This document shows, one piece after another, positions 1-12,442 of a stretch of 64,000 nucleotides of DNA (position 1 is the first letter of the stretch; every line of letters starts with the position of its first letter). This stretch comes from Bisporella sp. PMI_857 (taxonomy: Eukaryota; Ascomycota; Leotiomycetes; Helotiales; Helotiaceae), in the NCBI GenBank assembly GCA_021307315.1, contig JAJSPD010000038.1, forward strand, positions 310,001 through 374,000. Direction: 5' to 3'. Below the pieces are notes generated by a model. The model was not told the DNA's origin. It saw only the letters and a program-made list of their open reading frames with translations, and did not search any database. Position numbers and translations under genes: made by a program.

Positions 1-1019
1 TTTTTTTTTTAGAAAAAAAAAAGGAGGCAGTAGGGAAGGCGGCTTATGGCCACCTTATCTGCACTATGCTGTACCTACCGGCTTCACCTTCATTGGCTTG
101 ATCGCAGGAAAGTCATGTGACCATCTCATCTTTGCTGTGAGAGTCGATTATACTCCCTACAGCTTCCGCCACGTATGCACCAACGGTGCAATACCTCAAC
201 GGCTAAACCCACGGGCTGAAAACCCAACCGCCCAAACTCTTGTCGCGCTAAACTGACCTCTCACATTGCCCGTTGCCTGGCTGCCTTATTCCCACATGTA
301 AGCGCTCGAAGCCTCATGAGATTGAGTATCCAATAAGCCTCTAGCGTGCAAATTAAAAACCCATGTGAACCAATATTGAGAACACGCAAGAGCCCGTCTC
401 ATGTAATCCTCTTCTAAATTATCCATGTAGAGAGATGTCAAGATGCAGAAAATGACTCGCCAATAACCGATCTCCCTGGACCTACGTCGTCTACCACGCA
501 TTCCCACACTCAAAGTCAATATTAATATATCTTGGCTTAAAAGAGCAAATCAGGATGATTAGAGACGAGTTGCATAGCACTTGGCCCCGCCAACGGACAG
601 ATGTTAATTTTTTTGGACCAATAAATGACTTGGTTAGGATGAGTTGGCGTAGCAAACGATCTTTTTAACAGAGTTCCCGAGCATAAATGAAAAACGTGGC
701 TTCGAGCCTCATGATTCCGCCTCACGCAAGTCCTACAAACTGGGTGGTCGTAAGTACTGGAGGCTTGACATGTGTTTTGAAGGTTCGCAAGTGCGAGTAT
801 TTAGTCCCAAGTGCACGCCACCCAAAGTTGATATGGTCTGGTAAAGACCAACATCACGGACGTAGATCAACTTGATATTCTCCGCTTATATAAGTGTTTC
901 CATGCACTCCAAATCACAGCAGATAGCCGTACTAGTTACTGAACATGATGAAGAGTGGCCTTGAGTCTACTGCTACATTTCAGGGGTCCACAACCAGGTA
1001 GGCTAAGCACTATTGACCC

Positions 1020-1331
1020 ATGCCTGACGCTTCAAGTAGCCATGAACGACAGGTTTTTCAGGCAGCAACAGACATCTTGCTAATAACTCTGTTCGTTAGG
1101 GACGGAGGTGCATCCCTCTACTCACGAAAAAAATGCCAGAAAGAAACACAACAACTACGCCAGCATTCGCTCGAGGAATTTACTGTCTCAATAGAGACGT
1201 CTGGAAATATTCTTTGGAAAAGAGCCCCTTATGAAAATGCCATCACCGAAGCAAAGAACAGAATGGCCGATAAGCTTAGGACTTTCGATGCTACTTTTGG
1301 TGGTACTCGTTCGAAGGATTGCGAGACATGA
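1020..1331 (+). pseudogene. Small ORF, possible relic related to 2631-2837
   Basis: This 103-codon ORF has no recognised domain. Its C-terminal half contains AITEAKNRMADKLRTFD, which aligns without gaps with TIEAAQQRMAGELAAFD in the ORF about 1.6 kb downstream. I see no flanking exons that would extend it into a full protein. It could be a decayed paralogue, part of an unrecognised lineage-specific gene, or chance; the match between the two ORFs is the only support. Confidence 0.2.
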
Positions 1332-2630
1332 AATTACCAATAGAGCTGAGAAGTTATTTGAAATATAACATGGCCACCCACGATGCCCCAAGCATAGGAA
1401 AGGCTCTCTTATGGATACGCGGAACAAAAGAAGCCCTGGCAATGGTGTCCGAGGCATAGAACAAGAAGATCTGAGAAGGGCGAGTCCGAAGGACGGACAC
1501 GAGAAGAGTGTAGGCAGGCGCTGATTCCCAAGAGACTGATCGAACGGATTCTAGTCAAATGTGCCGCAGGGGAGTAATCTGCAGCGCCTGTGGCGGGCGC
1601 CTTAAATGTATAGAACGAATGGGAGACTTAAGAAATTGATGTTATGTTGATCTTGTCGTCCAATAAGAGCTTTGAGAGGTCACCCTCAAATTTCGCCCTA
1701 GCCACCACATCATGATATTGACATAGTCATTGGCCGCAGAACTCCCCTGATCCTCTAACGACATGTGAAGTACTTCAAAACGTGGTCCCTATGCTCATGG
1801 GCCAAGTTCTAGGCTAGGGAAGGGGGCCGAGCCCTAAAATTTCGTTATGCACATCAATATTGAGCACCCCAATCGGGTTAAGCAGACCAGCAGACAACAT
1901 GCAAGTCACGTAAGCCATGCTTCCATAATCCCAGCATAGAACAATATTGCCTAGTCTCTTGGCCTGCAGGACACTACAATATGATTATTCTTCACTACGT
2001 ATTTCACGGATCAGGCAGGTGAACGACACACAGGAGCCCCAAACGATCAACCTATCGCACCCGGCACTGAGGTTGGTGATATTCTTCTTACCGCGTTTCA
2101 GCACCGCCACACCTGTAGCATTGTACCGTTGCACCACTTTGACTTCCACCCATATCATAGAACTAACCTTGACTAAACCCAAGATTGACCAATGGCTAAA
2201 TCACAACCAACTTTATGCGGTTGGAAGTTGCTGTAAGGCAATCAGACCAGGTTATTCGCCCGAGGTAATTGTTCTTTCAATGAGTTGAGATTCGCAGTTA
2301 GAAGCTTGTTTAGGTCAGGCTCATACGAAGTATTGGAAGATACCAACGATATGCCTCGCTGTTGTTCGCCATCCACAAGACTCCCAAAGATGATATAAAG
2401 ATCAAGACTCTACTAGAATCGCGTATTGATCCAAATATCATGCGCATATCACCAAGAGTGTACACGGAATGCCACAAAGCAAGAACTACCCGTCAACCTA
2501 TGCAGACAAAGGGCCTGCTCATCCGTAAATTATTTCACCTGGTTCAGAATTGCCTGTTCAAGTTTGATTGTCCTAACAATTATCTATCAACAGGTTCGAA
2601 ACACCTAAATCTACCAAACCACCACAAATA

Positions 2631-2837
2631 ATGGGACAAAAAACACTTCCTCAGCAACCAATCCATCGATTCCTGGCAGAGGATGGACCTCTTTATATAC
2701 CAGCAGGCAAGCGCTCTTCACACGCTACTATTGAGGCAGCACAACAACGCATGGCGGGCGAGCTTGCGGCATTTGATACAATATATAGCAAAGGCGCACT
2801 TGGGGAAGCAGTGGATATTGAGAATATTCAGGGTTAG
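2631..2837 (+). pseudogene. Small ORF, possible relic related to 1020-1331
   Basis: This 68-codon ORF has no recognised domain. Residues about 29-45 (TIEAAQQRMAGELAAFD) resemble the C-terminal part of the ORF at 1020-1331. Both lie in a stretch without intact genes, which fits remnants of a duplicated sequence, but they are short and chance similarity cannot be excluded. Confidence 0.2.
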
Positions 2838-3305
2838 ACCACCGTGCCTCAACCAGCTAGTAGTATGACTTGATAAGGTCTAAGTCAAATAATAGGTAGG
2901 TGAACAAGCATAAGCCTGCAATTACTAAAGAGCATAGTAACTCTGGCAGGACTAAAAGAAAGCAGCAAGCATCTCAGAACAAGGAACGCATTCAAAGTGA
3001 GGTTGTATTATTCCATACACCTCAGCATTGCCCACTTGGACCACAATCGAATACCGCATACTTCACAGCTTAGAAAAAAATGCACTTCTAAACCAAAGTC
3101 ACAAAATAGGCTTCTAATTGGCATCATTTCTCAGACATGCCAGCCGTAACTATGCGACCTTCCAAAAATGCGACCATCTAATATTCCTTGCACCTCTGAA
3201 ACGCCTACGCTTTTATGCTGTATCTTTCGCAAACTGTCACAAAGGAAAGAATGCATTCATTCAATGTGCTTAACATCCATCTCCAGATTCTAAGCTCGCA
3301 TATGA

Positions 3306-4983
3306 TCATTTTGGTCTCAGATCCACGACTTTGAACTTCAACCCCTCCGCTTCGTACACATGCCCGGGTCGTAAAGCATTAGTATAAATATTCGACTCAT
3401 CATGTGGATGAAAAAGGCCAGTCTTCCGGCAGTGGAGTACGGATGACATCCCGGGAGGATCGGTTAACCGAAACACACCCCAACTAAAATATCATTAGCT
3501 GACAAGGTGCCTATGATTCTTAAAGGAGTACAAACGATGGTTCTTTGCTTGGAGCACAGACAATGGCAATGCTCTCTGCCATCATGATTTGGTATCCGCA
3601 GTGTGTATGAAGATCTCGGCTACTCAAAAAACAAGTTTGCGTAGGATGAGTGTGGATCCAGCCCAATACCATCAAATCTTCTGAAGCACAATAGTCGAAA
3701 AATGCACTTTCATTTATAGTCTCACAAGTATCGCTTGTGCTTTCTTGTTCAGGTATCACCACGTGTGAAATAAAAAGCGCGTTTGAGACAAGTGTGCCAC
3801 AAAGCATGCCGCATGTTTCCAAGTTATTGCGTGTGTTAGGTGCGGCCACCTCGAGGAATTGTGTCCGAAGAGCGGGCGGGAGGAATACAGTTCGTAATGG
3901 ATTACCGTTCTCCAGATATGCAGAAGGCTCAAAAGTATACTCCGGGGTGGCGTCAAGTGAGGAGATATCCGAGCTTTGTGTATCTAATACTGTTTTGTCT
4001 GGTCGAGCGGGAGGTCTATCATATATTGAGTCTTCAAATCTTTCTTTAGGAGGCTTTGGAGGTAAGGTATGCCTGGCGGGAGATTTAGATCGTGATCTTT
4101 GCGACTGATGATTGCCATCAAGCGTTATCGGTTGGGATTTTGGAATGGAGGGATAGCGGAATTCATTGTTTGGCATCCGGGGTGGTTCTGGCATTCGCAC
4201 ACGCCGTCCTAATCCGTCCTTGGGATAATCATAAGGAGCTTCCAATCTCCTATGCGAAGCCTGCATCTGTCTTTGCATTTCATCATCGTCTTGGGCCTGA
4301 TATCTTTTGGAAAGTGCAGCTTCCCAGTCGTCCCAAAGACCCGCTATTCTTCGATCCTGCTCCTCTTGCTCAGATCCTGTTATCTGGCGCGCTGCACGGC
4401 GTTTTGTCTCCCGACGGCGTATCTCATTATGCGCTAATTTTACGGCCAATTCACTGTTCTCTGCGGCAGGTAAGGTTGTAGTCTTGCCAGCCACAGCTGG
4501 GTCCGCATCCATCCGTGTCCGTCCCCCATACTCATCGGCTTCGGTGGTCAGATTGGCTTCTCCTATCTTTGCTAACGCTGTCTGCCACGTAGCATAGCGT
4601 GCATTAATGCGTGGTTTAAGAAGTTCTAGTCTGCTTATAATGCCCGGAACCGTCTTTTTAGCAGCCTTAAGGCCTGCTTGGCTTTCTGGATCTCGAGCTT
4701 GGGGATGACGCGGGAGCTGCTCAGTAACAAGAACGGCATATCGCATCAACAGCAGATATGCCTGTTGATCATTCCCTTCCTGCTCGTATATTTGTGCCTA
4801 GAGTTCATCAGCACGAAGTGCCTTGCCTTACGTTGAAATTCAACGCACCTCTCGGACCAGCGTCTCTGCCGTCCTCAGCCAATACTTCAGTGCAATGAAA
4901 GGATTGAATTCAAATTCGGTAGCCTTGTCGGATATCTCCTTGACGGTCATCGGCTTGGGGATGGGGAACTTTGACCCCGCCAT
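3306..4983 (-). CDS. AMSH/STAMBP-like K63 deubiquitinase (Sst2 type)
   Basis: This is a JAMM/MPN+ metalloprotease of the AMSH family, which trims K63-linked ubiquitin chains on endosomal ESCRT cargo. I built three exons, 4983-4849, 4797-3536 and 3483-3306, giving 524 aa. Introns begin GTGCGT and GTTTGT and end TAG. The N-terminus (about 1-110) is a USP8-dimer/MIT-like helical domain; splicing restores RE|AQIYEQEG across the first junction. A charged, proline-rich linker follows. The C-terminal MPN+ domain (about 340-524) shows the upstream glutamate in LETCGMLCG, the zinc motif HTHPTQTCFLSSRD (HxHx7SxxD) and the AMSH-specific THCGYQ. The last exon supplies FRLTDPPG and FHPH. It is divergent from the Mtf1-like gene, with 432 bp between start codons. 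Confidence 0.93.
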
Positions 4984-5415
4984 GGTTATGCTGGGAATGA
5001 AGTGTGTTAAAGGAACCTTCTGTCCTCAGGCTGCTTTTATGCTTGTTCTGTAGCCATAAGATATCAAGCATATACTGACTATGTCAAGTCCTTCATTAGA
5101 AATTGGGCTATGGTGGTTGTTATTGAATTGAAAAGAAGAGGTTGCTTTGTGAAGTTTGGAGGGGTCAAGGAAAGGATGTTTAGTGAATGCCTCGTCACCA
5201 GCCCAGGGACCAACTTGCCAAGGCGCCAAAACGTCAGAGCTTCTGGGATTTTACAAGGCACCGAAATATTCATCTTCAGCCCTTGTCAGCCATTCATTCA
5301 TGCATTGTATTGTTTATGCTCTCCTCAAGTCGGGCCAGTCTTTATGCTATGTCTAGTTGGGATCTACGGCAACAAATACGCTCCTTTCTCTAACGATCCC
5401 CCCGAATATTGATTA
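4984..5415. promoter_or_regulatory. Divergent promoter region, AMSH-like / Mtf1-like genes
   Basis: This 432-bp spacer separates the two start codons and must hold both promoters. I saw no convincing named regulatory motif in it. The ORFs that run through it on both strands are short and overlap one another, so I treat them as chance. Confidence 0.4.
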
Positions 5416-8117
5416 ATGTGGCGAGCTGGTAGCATCACAAACAGACTAGCTTTCTCACAACCGCATGGCTGTACTTTTGGTCATCTGGGATGGTATAGAT
5501 GCGACACGAGATTTCTCAACCAATGCTTAATTGCTCAATCAAACCTACAGCCCATATGGCGACGATCCTTTACTGAGGAAGGCAGAGGCAGAGCCATCGA
5601 AGACTCTGCCATTGCGGAACACCAGAGCACCAACATATCTGCAAGCGAGAAGAGACCCAGGGGCAGACCACGAAAGCAGGGAGGCTTAAGTACATCTGTA
5701 GAAGGGAGTAAAGCCGGAGGCAGGCCAGGAAAGCAAGAGACAATCGGCAATGCGGAATGCCAAGGGCCTGTTGGAAGTCTGCGGAATGATAAAAGCAAAA
5801 GTATAGTTGTAGACCAAAAGATACATAAGTTACGAGAGGCTCAGAATGCAGAAACAACAGAGAGCAGCGACGTTGCAACTTATGGTGATAGTGCAACGAA
5901 AACCAAAGACACTGCAATTACACTGCAGAGCGAGCATATTGTAGTCCCGCGAAGGGGCCGCCTCACTAAAAGCAAAAATAAGCCAGGATTGGTAGATAAT
6001 GTGGTAGAGGGCCAACACACTTTCGACAAAGCAAAGTTTGCTACTTTTTATGAAGAGCTTGGGCCCCATGCGAAAAGGCGTTACTCAAAGAGGATCGATA
6101 TCGTGAGCAACGGATTATCCAGTAAAGAATCTAATATTCTGTGAGAAGAAATGAACTAACTTCTCCAGATGATATCGTGGATCGCTTGAAACCGACCTTA
6201 GAGAAACATATTGGGTGCGATATTATTGATCTCAATCCTGGTGTTGGTGTTTTCTCTGCAGCGTTGCATGAGCATCTCAAGCCAAGGACTCATATTTTAA
6301 TGGAACAAGACCACAAGCTGTACAAACCCCTGCTGCAACCGCTTCTAGATAAAGATTCAACATACAAGTTTGTTCCGAAAAATGGAATCATCTGGGACAA
6401 CTTGGAAAAAATCGAAGAGTATCTTACTCATCAAACGAAGTTAGATAGGAATGATCCGCGATTGGATGAACCTAATAACACACTTTTGCTAGTTGCAAAC
6501 ATTGGCTTCGATCCTACACGCATCTATAAAGGGTTCTCAAGCATTGCTCAACTTGTGGTGCATCAACTATTAAGCGCATCCCGCACTCATACCCTCATTC
6601 ACAAGTACGGATTAGTACGGATGCTTGTTTGGGTGTCGGACAAAGAAAGACACAAGTTGCTTCCAAGGAGTATCACTGGTAGGATAAAGTCTACCGTGCA
6701 GTATGAAATATGCTGTAGGAGCATAACTGAAGTCGCGTCTTCTGGAAATCTCGTTTGGAGGCGCGGGGATCGTGTCCATGCCATAGATCTCGAAGTCACT
6801 GCTACATCGCTACAGAAGATGAAAAGTGCGGGTTTAAGTACACCTCCTGGTCGAGAATGTCCTTGGGAGCTAGAGGTTACCAGGAATGCGCGGCCAATCT
6901 CATCCGATGATTCGCCCTACACAAAAACCTACTTGATCGAGCTTGAGGATATGGAGAGAAGGTTTGCGACTGGCGAATTCTCGAAGTACGTAGATTCACA
7001 TATCTTGCCTGTGCCACCACCAAACGACTCTGAATTCTTCACCCCAGAGTGGAAACTATTGTGTAGGTACAGAGCAGAGGTGAATCAAGTCCGGCAGAGA
7101 GGCTATGTGTGGGAGACAAGGTCGTCCGCCAAAAAGTTGGAGATGTTAGAAGAAGGCTTTGCGTCTGGAAAATTTTCCAGGTATACAATACCAGAAACTG
7201 AATTGCCGCGAAGATTGTTACAAGATAGCTTACGAGACGCCCCAAAAGGACATTCCGATAAATATGGTATTTGGACACCCCAATATTCAAGGCTTCAGCG
7301 ACTTCGCCAGAATTTAAGCACTCACAAAATCCGGCGTGAAAGATATGGGAAACTTGCACGAGAATACGAGAAAATAGTCGCTCTGCAAATAGCATCCCTC
7401 CAGCCATCCGCCACAGACTTCACAAAGCAAGAGCTTGCATTACGCACCCAAGAGTGGAAAGATCGTATAAAGTCATATCATCCTGACGAACAAAAGAGGG
7501 CATTGCGCAATACCGATGACGAACTGGCCTACTTCCGTGGCAAAGATCCTATATTAACATGGGACAATAGGAGAGCTGAGCCCGTGAAAACCTACCCGGA
7601 TGAGTTCAACCCTGCTCGATCGATCGCCCTCCTTGATTTCCAGCCCAATGCTATCTGGCCGATTCTTCGCGGAGAGCTTTACGAGCAAAACTGGGCGCAT
7701 CTCAAACACATCCAGGAGCACATGTACGTTTCCGTATCCAACACGCTAACAAAAGCGTGCAAAAACCTTGCGCCGGGTGCCTTGGAATGGTTTCTAGCCG
7801 AATGTCCCTCGCTCACCGATCCGAGCAAAGGTGGGAACCTCGATCCTGAGCTCCTAACCGTCAGACGGTTGACAGTCGAGATGTGGGAGGAGATCCTGGA
7901 AGCATGGCTGAGGTGGCCGAATCGGCCTCCGATTGCCGAGATATTCACAGGCGTCGCAACATACGAAAGCCTAGAGGAGAACGAGACATTTGCCAGTACG
8001 CAAAAGCGAAAAGAACGCATAGCGAGTTTCAAAGACAGGCAAGGGTTTGAAGATCACTTGCAGCTGACAGACTTAGACGGCGAGGAGGAGGACGATAGGG
8101 ACGATGATGACGAATAA
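5416..8117 (+). CDS. Mitochondrial transcription factor Mtf1-like (rRNA dimethylase fold)
   Basis: This is likely the mitochondrial RNA polymerase specificity factor, a member of the KsgA/Dim1 dimethyltransferase fold family. Two exons, 5416-6121 and 6169-8117, give 884 aa. The 47-nt intron starts GTAAAG, has an ACTAAC branch site and ends CCAG; splicing gives SNGLSN|DIVDRLKPTLEKH. The N-terminus is Arg/Ser-rich without acidic residues, as expected of a mitochondrial presequence. A basic, low-complexity linker (about 50-200) contains AT-hook-like RPRGRPRKQGG. The methyltransferase-like domain starts near 230 with motif I IIDLNPGVGVFSAAL. Two imperfect repeats lie at about 494-557 and 559-636, and the tail is acidic. 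The protein is far longer than yeast Mtf1 (about 340 aa). Confidence 0.85.
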
Positions 8118-8733
8118 TGAGATTTGTAAAACTGTAAAATTATCTGTACATTAGCTACGGAGATTATTGTACGATTAGTTGTAAAATTATAGTAGAAATT
8201 TTCCGCAGACGTTGACTCTGTGGCCTGTTTCTACTGCTCCCATTCTTCTTCGTTTCCGCTCCAATTCCGCCTCAACCCTCCTATAAGCACAAGCCTCACC
8301 TGCCTCGATCAAAAATATCTACCACTTGGCCCAGATGGAATATTCTGCTGTGATAGCCCTTATGCAGGGGCGTTTTATTTGCATATATATTCCTATTATG
8401 ATTAGTTGTTGGTTATTAACTCAATCACGGGCGGAGGAAGGAGGCATATCACTGCCCTTATACTTAGTATTTATGATATCTTGACGTTGGCAGCTTAGGA
8501 ATCCGTCTGGTACGAAATGTATTGTCATTATGATCTACGTTTAGTTGTTCCTTATAATTCAACATTGATCGTTGATCGTTGAGGATCGAGCCGGACTGAA
8601 CTTTGCAAAGACAGATAATACTTCTTTATCATCATTCAGCTTTCATTTCTGTCCCTCCCTCCCTCCCTCCCTCATCATCCACTACAATACAAACACCCGC
8701 TCAAAAGCCTTAAACAAGCGTAAAAGAAGGCCA
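8118..8733. other. Convergent spacer with TCCC microsatellite
   Basis: This 3'-to-3' spacer lies between the Mtf1-like gene and the TPR-SET gene. It is AT-rich after 8118, as expected of 3' UTRs, and contains a short (TCCC)n tract at about 8652-8673. No gene is evident; the ORFs here are short and lack domain content. Confidence 0.5.
8652..8673. repeat. (TCCC)n microsatellite
   Basis: About five tandem TCCC units lie in the convergent spacer. This is a simple low-complexity tract with no sign of function. Confidence 0.8.
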
Positions 8734-11189
8734 TCAAACAAACCCCTCCCCATCCCCCGTAATAATCCCCAACATCCTCCTCGCCTCCGCCTCGCACCGC
8801 GCTCGCAGCCCCTCCTTCCCCAGCTCCCGATACGCATCCATGGCATACTGCAACGCGTTAAAAACCTCGCTATTCACCACCCCCTTCTCATAATCCAGCT
8901 CCAGCCTCGTTTCCCCTTCTTCTTCCAGCACGTTTCCGAACCCGAAACTGCGCAGGATCTCGATCGCATATTTGACTGCTTTAAGATGGTTGCGTTTGGA
9001 GTGGTAGGTTTGCGTGAGCCAGATGCTCGGGTGCACTAGGAGGAGGCGGGGGATGGTGGTGTAGATTATGGGCTCGTGGAGGGATTGGGCCTTCTTGTAG
9101 AGGCGCTCGATACTGCGTAGTGTTGCCTCTGGGACCTTCTTCCCTTGTTTATGCTTCGTTGCTTCATCGCGTATCTCGTGCATGAGTTTTAGCCTCTCCT
9201 CGTGTTTCTCCTTTGGTGATTTGGCCTCGGTGGCGCAGAGCAGGCAGGTGCATTCGAAGTCCCAGTTATTCTTGAATCTCTCTTGGCGTGTGAACAGTGA
9301 TGCTTCTGGCGACGTGTAGTGGTGCGTTAGTTCGGTGCCGGAGGGGATGTCGCAGAGAGCGCGGAGAATCATCATGTCTCCGATAAAGGAACGTGAGCAA
9401 TTGGGGATACAGGAATGGTTGAGCATGGCAGCGTGTGTCCATAATCCAGCGTGGAGAAGGTCTTTCTCGCTGATGGATTTCGAAGTGGAGGCTGGGTCGT
9501 CACGGAGATAGGTTTCCCGGTAGCTAAAGCCGTTTTTGAGGCGGATTGCTTCAATCAGGAAGCTAGATTGTTAGCATCATGTGAAGAAAATGGAGAAGGG
9601 GGTTCTTACACATCGATAATAGGTACACCGTCTACTAGCTGACCTTCTTTGCCCGTGCGAATGTACTCACCGCTATCCAAGTTGAAAAGCCTTGAGTCCA
9701 ATAGAGGATTGCTGTATAGCTTGTGGATGAGTCCCAGAAATAGTGCACTTTGTCCGGTGCTCTTAGCTCTGGTCTTGGTGTTAAAGTTGTAGATGATAGA
9801 TTGCTGATGTTCTGAGATTTCTGATAGGTTAGGGAAGTGCAGCGCTTTCTCGCAGAGAACGAGATCTCCTCTCTTAATGTCTGTTGTGGCAAAGAGTCCT
9901 CGACCTTTTTCCTTGGTTTGCTCTACCTTTGTATTCTTAAGGAAATCCGCATGATCCAAGTGAACATGACTTTTGCTCAAAGATTCACCCATGAGTTTGA
10001 AGTCATACGTCCCTTCTTCTTGTTCAGCGATCCTAGTCTATACATTTCACTGATTAGAAGCACTGTATGCATGGAGCTAAGAACATACTTTTGAGCGATT
10101 GAGGTCTTTCCTGTATTTGGCATCCCTTGTGTTAGATTGCAGAGCCTTTTCAAAGTAGTTTCGAGCATCGTTATATCGCCGAAGCTCATATGCAGCTTTA
10201 CCAGCACAATAATATGCTTTATGGTCAAGAGGATCTCCCGAGCAGGATACGAGAGCATCTTCCATTGCAACATCGTACCGCTTACCCGTCAAGTTCGCGT
10301 AGGCGCGCTTGCGGTACACATCCTTCACGAATGAACTTTCTTTGTTAGGACTAGCATCTATGGCTTGTGTATAACTGCTCTTCAAATCAGCAAGGGTAGG
10401 TTCTCTTACTTACAAAATCCGAGAACAGCATCACGAAAGCTTTATTGTCTTACCACTCAATGGATGAGGAGAAATTCCTTCCCAGAAAAGCTTTATCTCC
10501 AGCACTCCTCCACTCCTCAGCCCCAATCTCCTTCGTCTTAGACACAACTTCCATAATCATCATCACAGCCGGATCATCACCCCTTAAGACGGCAATATCA
10601 GAGGGGTGATCCACATGAATCGCATAATCACCTTCTCCAATATACTTGAAATACGGTTCCTTTACCGCGAGTGTAGAGTTCAGAGGAAGGTCTGAGTCTG
10701 GAGATGCTAGATCTTGAAACGAGACCTCGAGCTTTGCAACATCGCCACCCTCTTCCTCTATGATGGTGACGATTTGACTTGAGAGGTAGGGAGACGTGAT
10801 AGTGCGGGCTGCTATAAAACATCCTCGATGATGGACTTCTGCTTTGAGGTCTTTGAACGAAATCTGGATGTTTTCAACTCGTGTCTAGTGTCACAGAGAA
10901 AGATGCCTACTTTCTGGAGATCATTTAGTGAAGCAATGGATGGTGCATAAGCCGCACCTAACATGAGAGGCCTTGGCTCCTCAGATGCTGGAGCATTTTT
11001 GAGAATCGTGATATTGTTCAGGTGTGTACTAATCAACTCTTCTTTGGAAAGGCTAATGGTAGGAGTGCCATTATGGACCGATGGAGCTACTTCCAGAGTT
11101 GTGATTTGCTGATCCAATGGAATATCATACGTATTTATCAAAGACTCTGCTTGTTGCATGGTGACGCTGAAATCTCCAGACTCATTCAT
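8734..11189 (-). CDS. TPR and SET domain protein
   Basis: I joined five exons, 11189-10911, 10863-10454, 10374-10089, 10037-9610 and 9562-8734, into a 743-aa protein. The N-terminal third has the conserved block DLKAEVHHRGCF found in fungal TPR-SET proteins. Tetratricopeptide repeats follow from the second into the third exon (GDKAFLGRNFSSSIECYTQAI, read across the junction). The SET domain begins with RIAEQEEGTYDF and KGRGLFATTDIKRGDLV, and continues with the signature MLNHSCIPNC and GTELTHHY. A cysteine cluster CTCLLC follows, as in SMYD-like proteins, but I see no MYND finger. The family is predicted to methylate protein lysines; the substrate is unknown. Introns are 47, 79, 51 and 47 nt. 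Confidence 0.88.
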
Positions 11190-11457
11190 GCAAGAATAAT
11201 GTACTTTGAATGTTTCAATTTCTTTTCATTAAGAAGGAGAAGAAGTAGAAATAAAATCCACGTTCACTAAAAGCTATAGATGACACGGGGCAGAAACAAT
11301 AGATTGATCAGATCTTGGAAGGCTCGGCTCCCCATTTAGCCGGTTTGGACCAAAGTTGAGATCTGGGTCCTCAATCGTAACCGACCACATAGGCTATTAT
11401 GAACCATGATTGGCATGATCTTGGTAGACAAGTGATCGAATGCTGGCGTTTCAAACA

Positions 11458-12442
11458 TTAGTTGTACAGAAACTTCCTAATCCCATCCTCAATGCCTTCG
11501 GGACTTGGCTTCTCCGCACACACATCAGGCTCATACTCAAAGTTGTTTCTGAGGTAATCCCTAGTCGTAGGCCCGATCGTTGCGATATAAGTTCTAGGGC
11601 CTCCTTTCTCTGTTTTCTTAGGCCTCACCTTGCCTGTTCCAGGATCCAATATGTCCAAAGACCGCAGCATAGCTTCGCATCCTGTCGGCGAGAACACAAC
11701 CACCCACCTAGTATCTCTATTATAAGTGGCTTTCAGCGCATTTTTGAAATCCTCCTCAAAGGATTCCATTACTCCCGTGCCGTACACTACCAGTTCATCA
11801 ACTTGTATTCTCTGCCCGTCGCTGAGTGCCGGATCCATCAATGTCTTAGGAATGATATCGCGTCTCTGCTCGCCCACAAGAAAAAGCAAGGGAGGTTTGA
11901 TCTTTCGATCCTGATACCAATTACCGTAATGCATTAGCATATAATGCGCCAACGCCTCGCCATTCCCCGTCTCGTCACCAAAGATATTTAATGGTGGGGT
12001 TTGAGGGATCGATCGGAGAGCCCGGGAGGTCGCAGGACCGACCGTATATATGGGTATATCTTGTAGATGTGGCCATGATTCACCACCTACAGAATTGGGA
12101 ATCAGTTGGTTTGCGATGTGGAGAGTATTTAAGAGATGGCGCACCCTTCTCCTCCTCGACTAACTTGGCAAAAGCTTCCACAGCGCGTTGGGATGTAAAT
12201 ATCATGCCGCCATATTTCGATTCTGGGGCTTTGGCTATCTCTTTCTCCTGCAGCAGATCCCGGACGACTGTTAATCCTTCCTGGAGGAACCTGTGCTCGA
12301 GCACAGGGACGAAACACGGGTCGAATCGAACTGGCCCATTTGTTGTCGAAAACTTCTCCTCATATCCGTCATTGGGTGTCGATTTGGTTTTCAAAAGCAG
12401 GATCGGAGTATCTGCGACTGGTCCTTGGCCGTCATGGCTCAT
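11458..12442 (-). CDS. HEM4: Uroporphyrinogen-III synthase
   Basis: This enzyme closes and rearranges hydroxymethylbilane to uroporphyrinogen III in haem synthesis; it is cytosolic in yeast. Two exons, 12442-12145 and 12086-11458, give 308 aa. The 58-nt intron starts GTGCGC and ends GTAG; splicing restores EEEKGGGESWPHL. Family landmarks are the N-terminal LLLKTKSTPNDGY, the GGMIFTSQRAVEAF block, the TVGPATSRAL block that follows the junction, and the C-terminal VVVFSPTGCEAML and ATIGPTTRDYL. The HEM4 fold is poorly conserved in sequence, so the call rests on this ordered set of blocks and on length. It lies 268 bp downstream of the TPR-SET start codon on the same strand. Confidence 0.9.

Larger units (their letters stand above)
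1..3305. other. Gene-poor left edge with small relic ORFs
   Basis: No intact gene could be assembled on either strand. The window opens with a homopolymer T run. Two short plus-strand ORFs, at 1020-1331 and 2631-2837, encode peptides that resemble each other around a shared pattern (A/T-I-x-x-A-x-x-R-M-A-x-x-L-x-x-F-D) and may be fragments of a duplicated, decayed gene. Neither carries a recognisable domain. The segment just upstream of 3305 is the 3' flank of the AMSH-like gene. Confidence 0.5.

Noticed and set aside
10885..10910. 26-nt intron in the TPR-SET gene (GTAGGC..CTAG)
   Set aside because: Too short to splice; extending the acceptor to CCAG at 10864 gives a 47-nt intron and restores the conserved LQK|ISFKDLKAEVHHRG block.
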